Assembly (NCBI RefSeq): GCF_017562075.2
Contig: NC_054085.1
Span: forward strand, 14,845,222 to 14,909,221
Length of the DNA: 64,000 nucleotides
Direction: 5' to 3'
Source: Anopheles merus
Taxonomy: Eukaryota; Arthropoda; Insecta; Diptera; Culicidae
The position numbers and the translations under genes are program-made. Below are positions 37,198 to 46,424 of this stretch, piece after piece. Within the stretch, counting starts at the first letter, position 1. The number at the start of each line of letters is the position of its first letter. The notes below the pieces were generated by a model. That model searched no databases. It had not been told where the DNA came from and saw nothing but the letters and a program-made list of their open reading frames with translations.

Positions 37198-39102
37198 TTA
37201 TTGATTGTCCATAGCAGGATAGTCACAGTCATACGTTTGGGGGCACGTTCCATTCGGTACTTGAACCGTCGACGGGCATGCTGTTAAGTCGCACGAGTCG
37301 ACGACTGTACCACCAGACAGGTCAACCATGCTGCTAGCAGTACAATTTGACGGTTGTACCTCAACATTATCGTAGACATCTAATAAATTCTTAAAAAAAA
37401 CTTCCACACAACCATGGTCGATCATTACTGCCTGATGTAGTACAGTTCTGGAGGTGTATTGAAACAGTCGGATAAAGTTTATGTACTTTACCAACGAACA
37501 CTTTCCACTACCAACGTTCATCCAGCAAAAGTTGAACAAGACGTTTTCATCAATTAATCGCTCCAGCAATAACGTCATCCGATCTTCCGCATTTTCAATA
37601 TGACCAAACGTCTTCTCGATCCATTGTATTGTTTTAGCTTGGCATGTTGGGTCATTTAAATCGACCTCGAATTGATTAAATGCTTCTATCGAGTCGCAAA
37701 ACACGATATCATTTTCCTCTGGAACTGAATTTTGCAATTCATCAACGCATTGATTCTCTTCGACGTATTCTTCCTGTTCGCCCGTACTATACTGCTCTGT
37801 ACTTTGCTCCTGTACACCACCGCTTTCATCTTGTTCATGCACATCCTCTTCCAGCCATACATCCTGCACGCTCCACCAGCTTGATGCTGGTTTACGAATT
37901 TTACCACATTTCGCTTGCCGCGCCTTTTTCTCGCTGCAATTCTGTATGTTCTTCAAATCTGTCGCGTACTTGATACTTTTAAGGAAAAACGCTCTCACCT
38001 GCATATCATTCACCGGGTGGTTTGCATCGGTGGTACCACCGTACTTATACAGATCGACGATGTTCTTGTAATCACGCAGTGCAATTTTTGATTTCGTGCC
38101 AGCCCAGCTGAACTTCTCGATAGGCGCTTTATCGAACATTAGGTCCCACATGCGCTTCATGCATTTGCCAGGGCCATCCTCGCGAGCAACAACACGCTTC
38201 ACCAGTTTGCGAGCCTTCTGCTGAAAGATTCGATCATTCAAACGATGTTCAAACTTCTTCACGTCATCTAGGTTCGTTAGACGATACACTTTGGGTTTGT
38301 TCGGAGTTGCAGGCGGGATTGCCGATTTTGCCATAACCTTTTGACTCTTGCACGTGTTGGATTGGATTTGTTTCGATACTTCATTCAGTTTAGCTCTTGT
38401 CTCTTCCTGATCACCTTTCATCGTAACCTTCAGCTCTTGAAGCAAACCGAATAGCTTTTGGTTCATCTCCATGGCATCGGCTTTCGGTTCATTTCTCGTG
38501 CTATCTGGGTTATTTGGTCCGCTTGTTGTGAGCAATATTTGCTGTAAATTGCAAAGTTCTTTATACAGATCGTAGTCTTGATCCGTGTTACGTATTGATA
38601 ATGTATTGCGCCTTTTGTTGCCTCCTAGTTGATTTAATGGGTTGCACGATACCATTTTTACCGGTTTCGGTGAAGGCCCCAGTAGTTCACATTTTAACGC
38701 TGAAGTCTTGTTGCAGCTGCTGTTTATCATCCTTCCACTATTCGGCTGGTTTGCTGGTGAAGCAGGATTGCCCAACGTGACATTGGTGACAGTGGCGTTG
38801 CTAGTCGAAGCTGTCGAACTCGGTTTAACCTTACGATGCTTTTGTAAATTCTGGAAAAAAAATTCCACCTTTGCTAGCGATTCAATATTTTGCTGCACTA
38901 TTTTGCATTCCCATTTGTCCCACTCCTCCGTTGGAGCGCTTTGATCGTCTTCCCACAGTTCCCTCACATTGTTAACCAGATTCGTGTCGGGCCAGTAAAG
39001 ATGTACAACTCCTTTGGTTGGAGTTACGACCCATCTTTCTGGCGCAGCCAGCAGTCTCCCACCGTTTGTGGTATCATCAATTTGTACTATGGTATACGGC
39101 AT
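37198..39102 (-). CDS. DUF4806-like array gene 3 (634 aa, two modules)
   Basis: The start is MPYTIVQID at 39102; an acceptor ATTGTAG|GTAAC lies just before the ATG, exactly as in gene 4. The N-terminal block (1-85) has PERWVV, HLYWPD and W61. The DPFxDV motif has decayed to YDLYKEL (about 177-183). The helical block LLQELKVTMKGDQEETRAKL is at about 220-239. Module A is about 275-358 (FEHRLND, KCMKRMWDLMF, FSWAGTKSK, DLYKYGGTT), followed by KCGKIRKPAS instead of the SVP motif. Module B is about 471-550 (RMTLLLERLIDENVLFNFCW, FIRLFQYTSRT). An acidic Glu/Gln-rich linker joins the modules. The C-terminus is Cys-rich (eight Cys in the last ~60 residues), unlike its paralogues. It forms a subgroup with gene 4. 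Confidence 0.85.
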   Translation of the reverse strand: MPYTIVQIDDTTNGGRLLAAPERWVVTPTKGVVHLYWPDTNLVNNVRELWEDDQSAPTEEWDKWECKIVQQNIESLAKVEFFFQNLQKHRKVKPSSTASTSNATVTNVTLGNPASPANQPNSGRMINSSCNKTSALKCELLGPSPKPVKMVSCNPLNQLGGNKRRNTLSIRNTDQDYDLYKELCNLQQILLTTSGPNNPDSTRNEPKADAMEMNQKLFGLLQELKVTMKGDQEETRAKLNEVSKQIQSNTCKSQKVMAKSAIPPATPNKPKVYRLTNLDDVKKFEHRLNDRIFQQKARKLVKRVVAREDGPGKCMKRMWDLMFDKAPIEKFSWAGTKSKIALRDYKNIVDLYKYGGTTDANHPVNDMQVRAFFLKSIKYATDLKNIQNCSEKKARQAKCGKIRKPASSWWSVQDVWLEEDVHEQDESGGVQEQSTEQYSTGEQEEYVEENQCVDELQNSVPEENDIVFCDSIEAFNQFEVDLNDPTCQAKTIQWIEKTFGHIENAEDRMTLLLERLIDENVLFNFCWMNVGSGKCSLVKYINFIRLFQYTSRTVLHQAVMIDHGCVEVFFKNLLDVYDNVEVQPSNCTASSMVDLSGGTVVDSCDLTACPSTVQVPNGTCPQTYDCDYPAMDNQ

Positions 39103-39900
39103 GTTACCTACAATTTCCAAAGTGAGTTACAGTTGCGTACAGAACAAGACGATATTGATGATCAGCTTACAGTTTTTTCTTTCTTTTTTTTGTTGTCTCC
39201 ACTCCAAGGAGTTTTCCAGCACAAAATTCGTTGTGCGTTTTCCCACTTCGCGAAGTGTTACACTGCACTGTCCGCTTGAGCTAAAACACTTCCATTCACG
39301 TCACAAAAACAGATGGAAACATATGGCGTTCAATTCTTCAGTCGGAAGGCAATGATTGAATGGCTTTAAATTAGCATGCTTTTTGAACGCTCCAACGCTT
39401 AGCATTCGTTTGTATGGTAACCCCGCGAACCGGTTATCGAATAGTCATAAAAGTATGAAAGCTCTTTATCCCAAAAAAAAAGAAAAAAACATGTCTATTC
39501 GCTGTGCCGTCTTTTATGAACTGAGCGTCCCTATCATAAATGTTGCTCCGAGCTGATGCAGACTGATGTTTCGAAGTCGTAAAATCACTGGCATGTCAGC
39601 GCAGCTTCCCTTTTGACAGCATCACTGCGCTGAAACATTTTGACTTTGCCGTGGAGCATTTTTTTTTTTTTTTTGGGGACAAAACGTTCGTCTTTGGGTA
39701 GCGATGAACAGAACAAAGCAACCCGACAACTCCCCACCCAGGAAACTGAAACAAGAGAAGACATAAAGGTTCTACCAGGTATTGTGTAATGTTTCGGTTA
39801 TCGTTAATGAAATTCAGTAGAACGCTTTAGATCCTTACACGTATGTACAACACTTTATATTTTTTCAGGTTTCCATCCATACTGTTACGAAACGCCTATC
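39103..39900. other. Spacer between array genes 3 and 4
   Basis: Leader and promoter of gene 3, including TTTTGACAGC at 39611-39620 and the imperfect palindrome at 39631. A T-run lies at about 39660-39674. No other gene was seen. Confidence 0.5.
39631..39642. promoter_or_regulatory. Imperfect palindrome TGAAACATTTTG upstream of gene 3
   Basis: 529 bp before the gene 3 ATG and about 12 bp after TTGACAGCATCACTGCGC, the same order as upstream of gene 4. Two mismatches at the right end. Confidence 0.45.
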
Positions 39901-41799
39901 CTACGCCACGTTATCTAACGTCCGGATAAAGAAGCTAGAAACAATACCATGATTGTATATGATAGTGTTTTGCAGCTTCGTTCTGCTAGCGTACTCAAAC
40001 AGTCGGACAACGTTTTTGAACTTTAGCAACGAACACTTTCTACTGCTAACGTTCATCCAGCAAAAGTTGAGTAAGATGTTTGTATCAATTAATCGTTCCA
40101 GCAATGCCTCCATGCGACGCTCCACATTAGCCTCGTGACCGACTGTTTTGTCGACCCACGTTTGCATTTCCGTTCGCCTTTTTTCGTCATTTAAACGGTT
40201 CTCGAATGCATTCAATACTTCTACCGATTTTATGCAACCTACGCAAATCGTTGGTAATTGTTGCTCGGGTACATTTTGCAAACCATCTTTTTTATTCGAG
40301 AAATCTTCCTCCTGCTCAACGATTTCATTGTCTCTTTTGCTTTGTCCCTGTTGCTGTTGGTGCTTTGCTTTGATTTGTTCCTTCACGTTTATGCTCATTC
40401 TTGATGCTGGTTTACGAATGCTACCACATTTCGCATTCACTGCCTTTTTCACGTAGTAATTATCTGGGTAACTCATGTCTGTCACGTACTTCATGGTTTT
40501 GTATAAAAACTTTCTCACCTCAGTGTCATTTACCCGGTGTGCGTTGGTAGTGCCGCCGTACTTGTACAGATCGATGATGTTGAAATAATCGCGCAGTGCA
40601 ATTTTCGATGAAGATCCAACCCAGCACATATGCTTGAACAGCGCTTCATCGAACATTAAGTCCCATATGCGCTTCATGCACTTTTCCGGCTCGTTCTCCT
40701 GGGCAACGATACGCTTCACCCAGCTACGAACCCTCTGCAGAAAGTTGCGATCATTCAAACGATGCTCAAACCTATCCACGTCCTCTACGGTCGTTAGACG
40801 ATACATTTCGGTTTGGTTCGGTGTTTCCGATCGGATTGTTTTCGGTGGGTGTTGATTGCCTTTATGCGATTCCACCCTAAGCGGTTGACGCTTGCACGAG
40901 TCAAAGTTGGTTTCCATTTTTTGGATTCCTTCATTCAAACTATCGCCTATCTCTTCCTGGTTTGCATTAATCATACACTTTAGCTCTTGAAGTAGGCCGA
41001 ATATTTTTTTGTTCTTATCTTTGGCATCGTCTTTTGGTTCATTTCTCGCTATATCTGGATTTTTTGTTTCCAATATTGGTAGCTCCTTTTGTGTCGAGCT
41101 TTTTGGTGTCGCATGGTTCGATCGCAACATTTCCTCCAAATTGCCAATGTCCTCAAATGGATCGTAGTCTTGCTCCGTGCTAAAGAGTGATAATATATTA
41201 CTATTCTCATTGTCTTTTTGTTGGCTTACACAGTTGCTCGAGTCCAGTTTTAACCGTTTCGGCGTTTCTGTTCCTTTTAGTTCCTGTTTTACGGTAGAAG
41301 ACTTGCTGTTGCTCGGGTCCAATTTTAACAGTTTCGGCGAAGGGCCCAATAGATCCTGTTTTACGGCTGAAGTCTTGTTGAAGCTACTGTTCTTCAACCA
41401 TTCACTACTCGGCTGGTTCGCTTTCGGGACAGGATTGCTGGACATTTGGCTGGAAGTATCTTTGCGTACATTAACCGTTTTCATGGTAATAGCTGCGTTG
41501 CTGTTGAAAGCTACATTTACTGTAGTTTTGCGGTTCTTTTGTAAAATCTGTGTTGTTCTTTCCGCCGCTGTTAACGAGGCTATACTGCGGTACACTATTT
41601 TGCATATCCGTTTGCCCCACGCCTTCGGTGGTGCGCTTCGATCGTCTGCCAACAGTTGCTTCATATTTTCCACCAATTCGGCGTCGGGCCAGTACAGATA
41701 ACCAATTACTTTGGTTTTAATTATTAGCCATGTTTCTGGTACGGCCAGCAGTACCTCGCCGTTTCTGGCATCAACAATCTCTACTATGGCATACGGCAT
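39901..41799 (-). CDS. DUF4806-like array gene 4 (632 aa, two modules)
   Basis: The start is MPYAIVEIVDA at 41799. The 5' UTR intron is 41805-41863 (59 bp, GTAAGC...TTGTAG). The N-terminal block (1-88) has PETWLI and YLYWPDA. The linker includes a partial repeat (SAVKQDLLGPSPKLLKLD followed by STVKQELKGTETPKRLKLD) and YDPFEDI. The helical block is LLQELKCMINANQEEIGDSL. Module A is about 333-412 (FEHRLNDRNF, KCMKRIWDLMF, DLYKYGGTT) with KCGSIRKPAS after it. Module B is about 523-605 (RRMEALLERLIDTNILLNFCW, VRLFEYASRTK). The last ~35 codons are almost identical in DNA to gene 5, suggesting recent duplication or gene conversion. Confidence 0.87.
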   Translation of the reverse strand: MPYAIVEIVDARNGEVLLAVPETWLIIKTKVIGYLYWPDAELVENMKQLLADDRSAPPKAWGKRICKIVYRSIASLTAAERTTQILQKNRKTTVNVAFNSNAAITMKTVNVRKDTSSQMSSNPVPKANQPSSEWLKNSSFNKTSAVKQDLLGPSPKLLKLDPSNSKSSTVKQELKGTETPKRLKLDSSNCVSQQKDNENSNILSLFSTEQDYDPFEDIGNLEEMLRSNHATPKSSTQKELPILETKNPDIARNEPKDDAKDKNKKIFGLLQELKCMINANQEEIGDSLNEGIQKMETNFDSCKRQPLRVESHKGNQHPPKTIRSETPNQTEMYRLTTVEDVDRFEHRLNDRNFLQRVRSWVKRIVAQENEPEKCMKRIWDLMFDEALFKHMCWVGSSSKIALRDYFNIIDLYKYGGTTNAHRVNDTEVRKFLYKTMKYVTDMSYPDNYYVKKAVNAKCGSIRKPASRMSINVKEQIKAKHQQQQGQSKRDNEIVEQEEDFSNKKDGLQNVPEQQLPTICVGCIKSVEVLNAFENRLNDEKRRTEMQTWVDKTVGHEANVERRMEALLERLIDTNILLNFCWMNVSSRKCSLLKFKNVVRLFEYASRTKLQNTIIYNHGIVSSFFIRTLDNVA

Positions 41800-42163
41800 G
41801 TTACCTACAATTTTGAGCGTGAATTACAGTATGTGAACAGATTGATATTACCGAGCAGCTTACCTTCGTTCTTATTGTCACTGTCCTAGGTATTTCCAGC
41901 ACAACATTTGCTGTGCTTCCAACAAAGCTATATACCACCGATCACCAAATCGTCCACTCTTTGCAGCTTATGGTTGGATACATTTCCATTCACATCTCTA
42001 GCAAAAATAACGTTATAGCATTTCAAAAACTATCTATTTTACATAGAAAACACCTATGCTAGTTGTTCTGCCGCCCTTTACCAACTCCGCCCAGAATGTT
42101 GTCTAGAAATCATAACAAATCGCTGTCATTTGTTGAGCTCTCCATTTGACAGCACAACTGCAC

Positions 42164-42175
42164 TGAAACATTTCA
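42164..42175. promoter_or_regulatory. Palindrome TGAAACATTTCA upstream of gene 4
   Basis: 365 bp before the gene 4 ATG, 36 bp after the CTGTCATTTG motif and about 12 bp after TTTGACAGC. Confidence 0.6.
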
Positions 42176-42322
42176 ACTGCACCGCGGTGCGCAAATTTTT
42201 GAAACCGAAACGTTTCAGCCTAAATTTTGCTGATCAGAACAAAGCACCACCCCATTGTTCTGAAATTAACATCGCTTCGGAAGCCAAACTGAACTGAAAT
42301 ACCCAGAGAAGATGGCGTAATT

Positions 42323-42682
42323 GTGACCGCGAGGCTACATGAGGTGAACTATACAGCGAAATGAACTATTTGACAGGCGAAATATCTGACGGATAAAGCA
42401 TCACAGCAATCAGCTGATGTGCAATGTAAACAAATAACGTGCACAAAATCGTAACTAAATCCATTGAATAACTTCAATATCCAGTACTTCGTCAATTTTT
42501 AGCCAACAGTTCATAATTTCTTCCAATTAGTGAATGTTCTGCTTAAGGAGATATTATTTTTAAGTGAATTTTGAAAGCGGATGTTGTGTTACCCCCGACC
42601 CTTTAGCTGAATCTGTCAGATATTTCAGCTGTCAAATAGTTCATTTCGCTGTATATTTCACCTCATGTAGCTGCGCGGTGAC
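42323..42682. mobile_element. MITE with ~70-bp terminal inverted repeats
   Basis: The left arm (42323-42393) and right arm (42611-42682) are inverted copies with few mismatches. They share GCTACATGAGGTGAA, TATACAGCGAAATGAAC and TATTTGACAG. About 215 bp of AT-rich DNA lie between the arms, with no ORF. No clear target duplication was found. The arms contain TTTGACAG...GAAATATCTGACAG, which resembles the array promoter motifs. Confidence 0.7.
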
Positions 42683-42823
42683 TATAACATTAACACTCAT
42701 CCAGGTATCTTTCGGATATGATCAATGAAATTCAGTAGAACGCTTTTGATCCCTAAATATATATAAAACATTTTGTTTTTATTAAGATTTGCCATTCATA
42801 TTGTTTTTCCTAAAGGCTTAGTT

Positions 42824-44848
42824 CTAAGAAACATGATCTAACGTCCGGATAAAGAAGCTAGAAACAATACCATGATTGTATATGACAGTGTTGTGCAGTT
42901 TGGTTCTGCTAGCGTACTCAAACAGTCGGACAAAGTTTTTGAACTCCGCCAACGATCGTTTGTCACCGCCGTTCCTCCAACTAAAGTTGAGCAAGAAGTT
43001 TTTATCAATCAAACGCTCCAACAGTTGCTTCATGCGCTGGCTAATGTCTGCGATAGAGCCAACCGTTCTGTCCACCCATCGCTCGACTTGCAGTTTCCGT
43101 TTCTCGTCGTTCAGAGTAATTTCAAATCCTTTCATTTGTGCCAAAGATTTGATGGGATTGATGTGAATCTCTGGTACGCTTTCGGCAGCCGGTGGTAGCT
43201 GCTGGGACGTACTTGCCTTTGGTTGGCTCAGCTCTCCTTTTTTGCCGTCGTTTGTATTCATGAGCTTATCATCCTTCACTTGTGCCGCAGGCTTTGTGAC
43301 CCTAATACGGCCCACACCTGGTAAGCTTGGTGCAGAAACACTTTGCTTGCGTTGCTGCTGTACTTCATCATCTTTTTGTTTTTCGGTTACATTAGGCTGT
43401 TCTTCGACACTTCGGGCAGCTGCTCGTTCCTCATCCCCGCTCATTTTCCCGCTTGGTGTTGATGATGGCTTGGTTTCGGTTGCTCGTCTCTTCACCTTGC
43501 TTGCCCTGCTTTGAACCCATTCTCTCTCCTCAAACTTTCTTCGCTGATGCGGTACAGATTTGCGAATGAACGTTTTATTTTTCCTACTGTCGGCTTGTTT
43601 CAGCTTTTTCATTAAGAATTGCTTCACCTCTTCCCGCTTTATACGCTGCACGCTGGAGGAGCCAATGTACTCGAACAGCTGCACTATGTTACGAAACACC
43701 TGCATTGGGTATTTTTTGTTCAAGCCCGACCAACTAAACTTGGCAAACAGCTGTCGGTCGAATATTAGATCCAGCATTGTGTGCATCCTATGCTCGGAGC
43801 TGCTCTCGTAACCGACGTTCGACTCAACCCAACCGTAAATCTCCTTGCGGTACTTGTCTTCCCTTAATTGTTCGTCAAACTTTTCCACCTGCTCGACGGT
43901 AGTTAGTGGGTCGAAAGTGAACTCTTCCGGGTCGACTCTTTCGTACAAATGTCGAGGGCCTTCTTCCGCATCCTCATCCACTTTTTTGTGAAGCAGCAGA
44001 TTAACGGTACGGTGTATTTTGCCCATACTTTCACTCACTATTTTCCTGATCTCCTTCTGGTTGCTTATCATCATAAACTTCAGCTCGCGTATCATGTCCA
44101 TTATTTGCAAATTGAGTTTGTCTTCAACCGCCGATTGCTGCTCCTGCTCCTGCTCCTGATCGTGCTCTGTGCCAATCGAGGAGAACAAACGCTGTGCCTC
44201 GTCACTCAACTGCTCCACCGCGATGACAGTCAGGTCCGATTTGTCCTCCAGCGGGCTCACATCTTCGAAGGGATCGTATTCTTCCTCATCGCTTGAGTGT
44301 TGCAAACGTTTAGCCTCAATGTCGAGAATTGCTGGTTCGTTTGGCAAGTGTGCTGCAGCAGGAGCAACATCACCAAACGGATCCTCCTCCTCCATCTCTT
44401 CATCTTCCTCCTTGGGCACCACATTACCGTACAGTTGCGGCTCATTCGCGCTCTGCTGCCTTTGCTGAGCAGGCCTTGGAGTGACTTTGGCTGCGGAATA
44501 GCTTCGTACTGGAATATTCTCTCCCCTTGTGACACTGAGGATGTTGCTACTGTTACTTGCTGCACGAGCTAGGATTTTATTCCGCAGGTGCGTTGTTTGT
44601 ATCACCTTTTCCGCCGACGCTAACGACGGCATATTCCGGTACAGGATTTTACACACCCGCCTTTCCCACTCCGGCCGGGGAAGTGTTCGATCGTTTGCCA
44701 GCAGTGCTCTCAGAGTTTCCCTACTGCTGCTACCGGGCCAATGCAGATATCCCACCGCTTGGGTTTTGTTTACCAACCATGACTGCGGTGCCGCCAGCAG
44801 GTCCTTGTTGCCCGAGGTGTTCACCGTTTCGACCACGACGTACGGCAT
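42824..44848 (-). CDS. DUF4806-like array gene 5 (674 aa, two modules)
   Basis: The start is MPYVVVETVN at 44848, after TTTGCAG|G; 46 upstream in-frame codons are leader/intron sequence. The N-terminal block (1-88) has PQSWLV and YLHWPGS. Two motifs, DPFGDV and YDPFEDV, lie in a very acidic linker with Glu/Gln repeats. The helical block is MIRELKFMMISNQKEIRKIV. Module A is about 310-392 (FDEQLREDKYRKEIYGW, RMHTMLDLIFDRQLFAKFSW, QLFEYIGSS), followed by RKSVPHQRRKFEE (about 429-441) and a basic, Ser-rich linker. Module B is about 566-648 (RMKQLLERLIDKNFLLNFSW, VRLFEYASRTK). The 3' end is shared with gene 4. Confidence 0.87.
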   Translation of the reverse strand: MPYVVVETVNTSGNKDLLAAPQSWLVNKTQAVGYLHWPGSSSRETLRALLANDRTLPRPEWERRVCKILYRNMPSLASAEKVIQTTHLRNKILARAASNSSNILSVTRGENIPVRSYSAAKVTPRPAQQRQQSANEPQLYGNVVPKEEDEEMEEEDPFGDVAPAAAHLPNEPAILDIEAKRLQHSSDEEEYDPFEDVSPLEDKSDLTVIAVEQLSDEAQRLFSSIGTEHDQEQEQEQQSAVEDKLNLQIMDMIRELKFMMISNQKEIRKIVSESMGKIHRTVNLLLHKKVDEDAEEGPRHLYERVDPEEFTFDPLTTVEQVEKFDEQLREDKYRKEIYGWVESNVGYESSSEHRMHTMLDLIFDRQLFAKFSWSGLNKKYPMQVFRNIVQLFEYIGSSSVQRIKREEVKQFLMKKLKQADSRKNKTFIRKSVPHQRRKFEEREWVQSRASKVKRRATETKPSSTPSGKMSGDEERAAARSVEEQPNVTEKQKDDEVQQQRKQSVSAPSLPGVGRIRVTKPAAQVKDDKLMNTNDGKKGELSQPKASTSQQLPPAAESVPEIHINPIKSLAQMKGFEITLNDEKRKLQVERWVDRTVGSIADISQRMKQLLERLIDKNFLLNFSWRNGGDKRSLAEFKNFVRLFEYASRTKLHNTVIYNHGIVSSFFIRTLDHVS

Positions 44849-45238
44849 CCTGCAAATTCCAAACAAATGTGTGAAATGAATCATCCGAAACTTTACATGT
44901 TGATCTGTATTGCACCCTCTTCCTGGCGTTACTGTTGTGGAACAATGCAGGCGAGCTATAATTCCCCACACGCTATGTAAAAACACTTACACTCGTTCAG
45001 TTTATTAAAACTTTGGTTGCTAAAATGCACGGCCTAGCAAGGTCGCTAGCGAAACGGAGCAGTTTGAATAATAATATTTCAGCAAATAGTCAACGTTGTC
45101 GTCTATATTGAACGAATCCGTCCGCTGGCGTCGTTTATGCTCAGAATATCCGCGCAAAACTCACAACAAACCAATGTCACTGTGGGCTTGTCACACGGGA
45201 AGCAGCCGCTGTCCGCTGAGCAAGGTAGACGAGGGCAG

Positions 45239-45250
45239 TGAAATATTTCA
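45239..45250. promoter_or_regulatory. Palindrome TGAAATATTTCA upstream of gene 5
   Basis: 391 bp before the gene 5 ATG, the same distance as in gene 2; the CACAACAAAC..TGTCA motif lies 60 bp away. Confidence 0.6.
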
Positions 45251-45344
45251 ATGAAAGCCATCTGGGAAGTGTTGCGTATTTCTGCAGGATCACATTTTAC
45301 CATTTTAACTGCTTTTTGCATTTTTTAAACAGTAAGTCATTTTT

Positions 45345-45995
45345 TGTTTCGAGTAAGAATCGAACGGAGTCGCCCGGAGTAGGAGTTGTCCGGATTCGTC
45401 AGCAGTCGCCCGGACTCGTCCAGAGTCGTTCGGTGTCGTTCGGAGTTGTTCGGAGTCGTCCGGAATCGCCCGGAATTGGAGTCGTCTGGAGTCGTCTGGA
45501 GTTGTCCGGAGTCGTTCGGAGTCGTCTGGAGTTATCCAGAATCAGGTGCAGACGGAGTCATCCGGATTGGACTAGAGTCGGCCGAGGTCGGCTTGTATAG
45601 AAAGTGCACGCTTAAAGTGAAAGACAAAAAACACAACGGAAGGAAATGTCTGAGCACAAGCACATTAAACCACACGGCTCCCGTTGACTCCGACCAACTC
45701 CGATTCCGAACGACTCCAGACGACTCCGACCGACTTCGGACGACTCCGGCTCCGAGCGACTCTGGACGACTAAGGATAACTCCAGACAACTCCGGACGAC
45801 TCCGGGCGACTCCAGACGAGTCCGGACGACTCGAGGCGACTCCGTACGACTCCGAACGGTTCCGAACGATTCCGACTCCGATTTCGGACGGATCTAGTGT
45901 TTTATTTTGCGGCAGTCGGAATCGGACGAACAATAGTTGAAGTCGAATCGGAGTCGTGGGTGCGCTCCATCCTAGTAGGATCTACAGGTTTTCCT
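45345..45995. mobile_element. hAT-like MITE, second subfamily, degraded ends
   Basis: The interior consists of GGAGTCGTCCGGA-type units, in one orientation before about 45590 and the opposite one after about 45670. The unique middle (CTGAGCACAAGCACATTAAA) matches, inverted, the middle of the element at 31181-31572. The right end (GGAGTCGTGGGTGCGCTCC, then ATCCTAGTA) matches that element's left end. Boundaries are approximate. Confidence 0.55.
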
Positions 45996-46424
45996 TTACA
46001 AAAGCACTGCAAATGCCGTACTACTTCCTGCGGTGCAGGATTTTTATATTCTCAGTGCTTACATATGCAACAGACGCCGTCGTATCGCTCAAAACTCTAT
46101 TAATCGCATGAGAAAAAACCCAAAACCTCTTTATTTTTTTAATGTTTCCAGCTTTATTTACTTGTTAATATTGTTTTCATATTTCGCACGTACATTGCTT
46201 GAACAGAATATTGGACGTCATTCTACTAGTTTTTCTTAGTTCTTTTTAAAAATTCCCGTTTTCAAGTCAGATCAATTCCTCTTTCTTGTATGCGCAACAC
46301 AAAATACTTTTCCAAGATGGATAATCTATCTTTGAAAATTGCCAATCTCATGTGCTGATCGAAAAACGCACCACTCTCAGCAAGGTTCATATTTATATTA
46401 ACGATTGTAATGGGTTCCACTACT

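Larger units (their letters stand above)
41800..42823. other. Spacer between array genes 4 and 5
   Basis: It contains the gene 4 leader intron, AACAAATCGCTGTCATTTG near 42115, TTGACAGC near 42147, the palindrome at 42164-42175, and an inverted-repeat MITE at 42323-42682. Confidence 0.6.
44849..46424. other. Spacer between array genes 5 and 6
   Basis: It contains the gene 5 leader and promoter motifs (CACAACAAACCAATGTCAC at about 45162-45180; palindrome at 45239-45250) and the hAT-like repeat element at about 45345-45995. The rest is AT-rich. Confidence 0.55.

Noticed and set aside
44849..44986. 46-codon N-terminal extension of gene 5 (similar ones in genes 2, 3 and 8)
   Set aside because: An acceptor site directly before the MPY start and conservation of MPY in the paralogues show these codons are leader/intron sequence.
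45386..45940. 184-aa Arg/Ser-rich ORF and the opposite-strand 133-aa ORF
   Set aside because: Both are translations of GACTCCGGAC-type repeats in a MITE.
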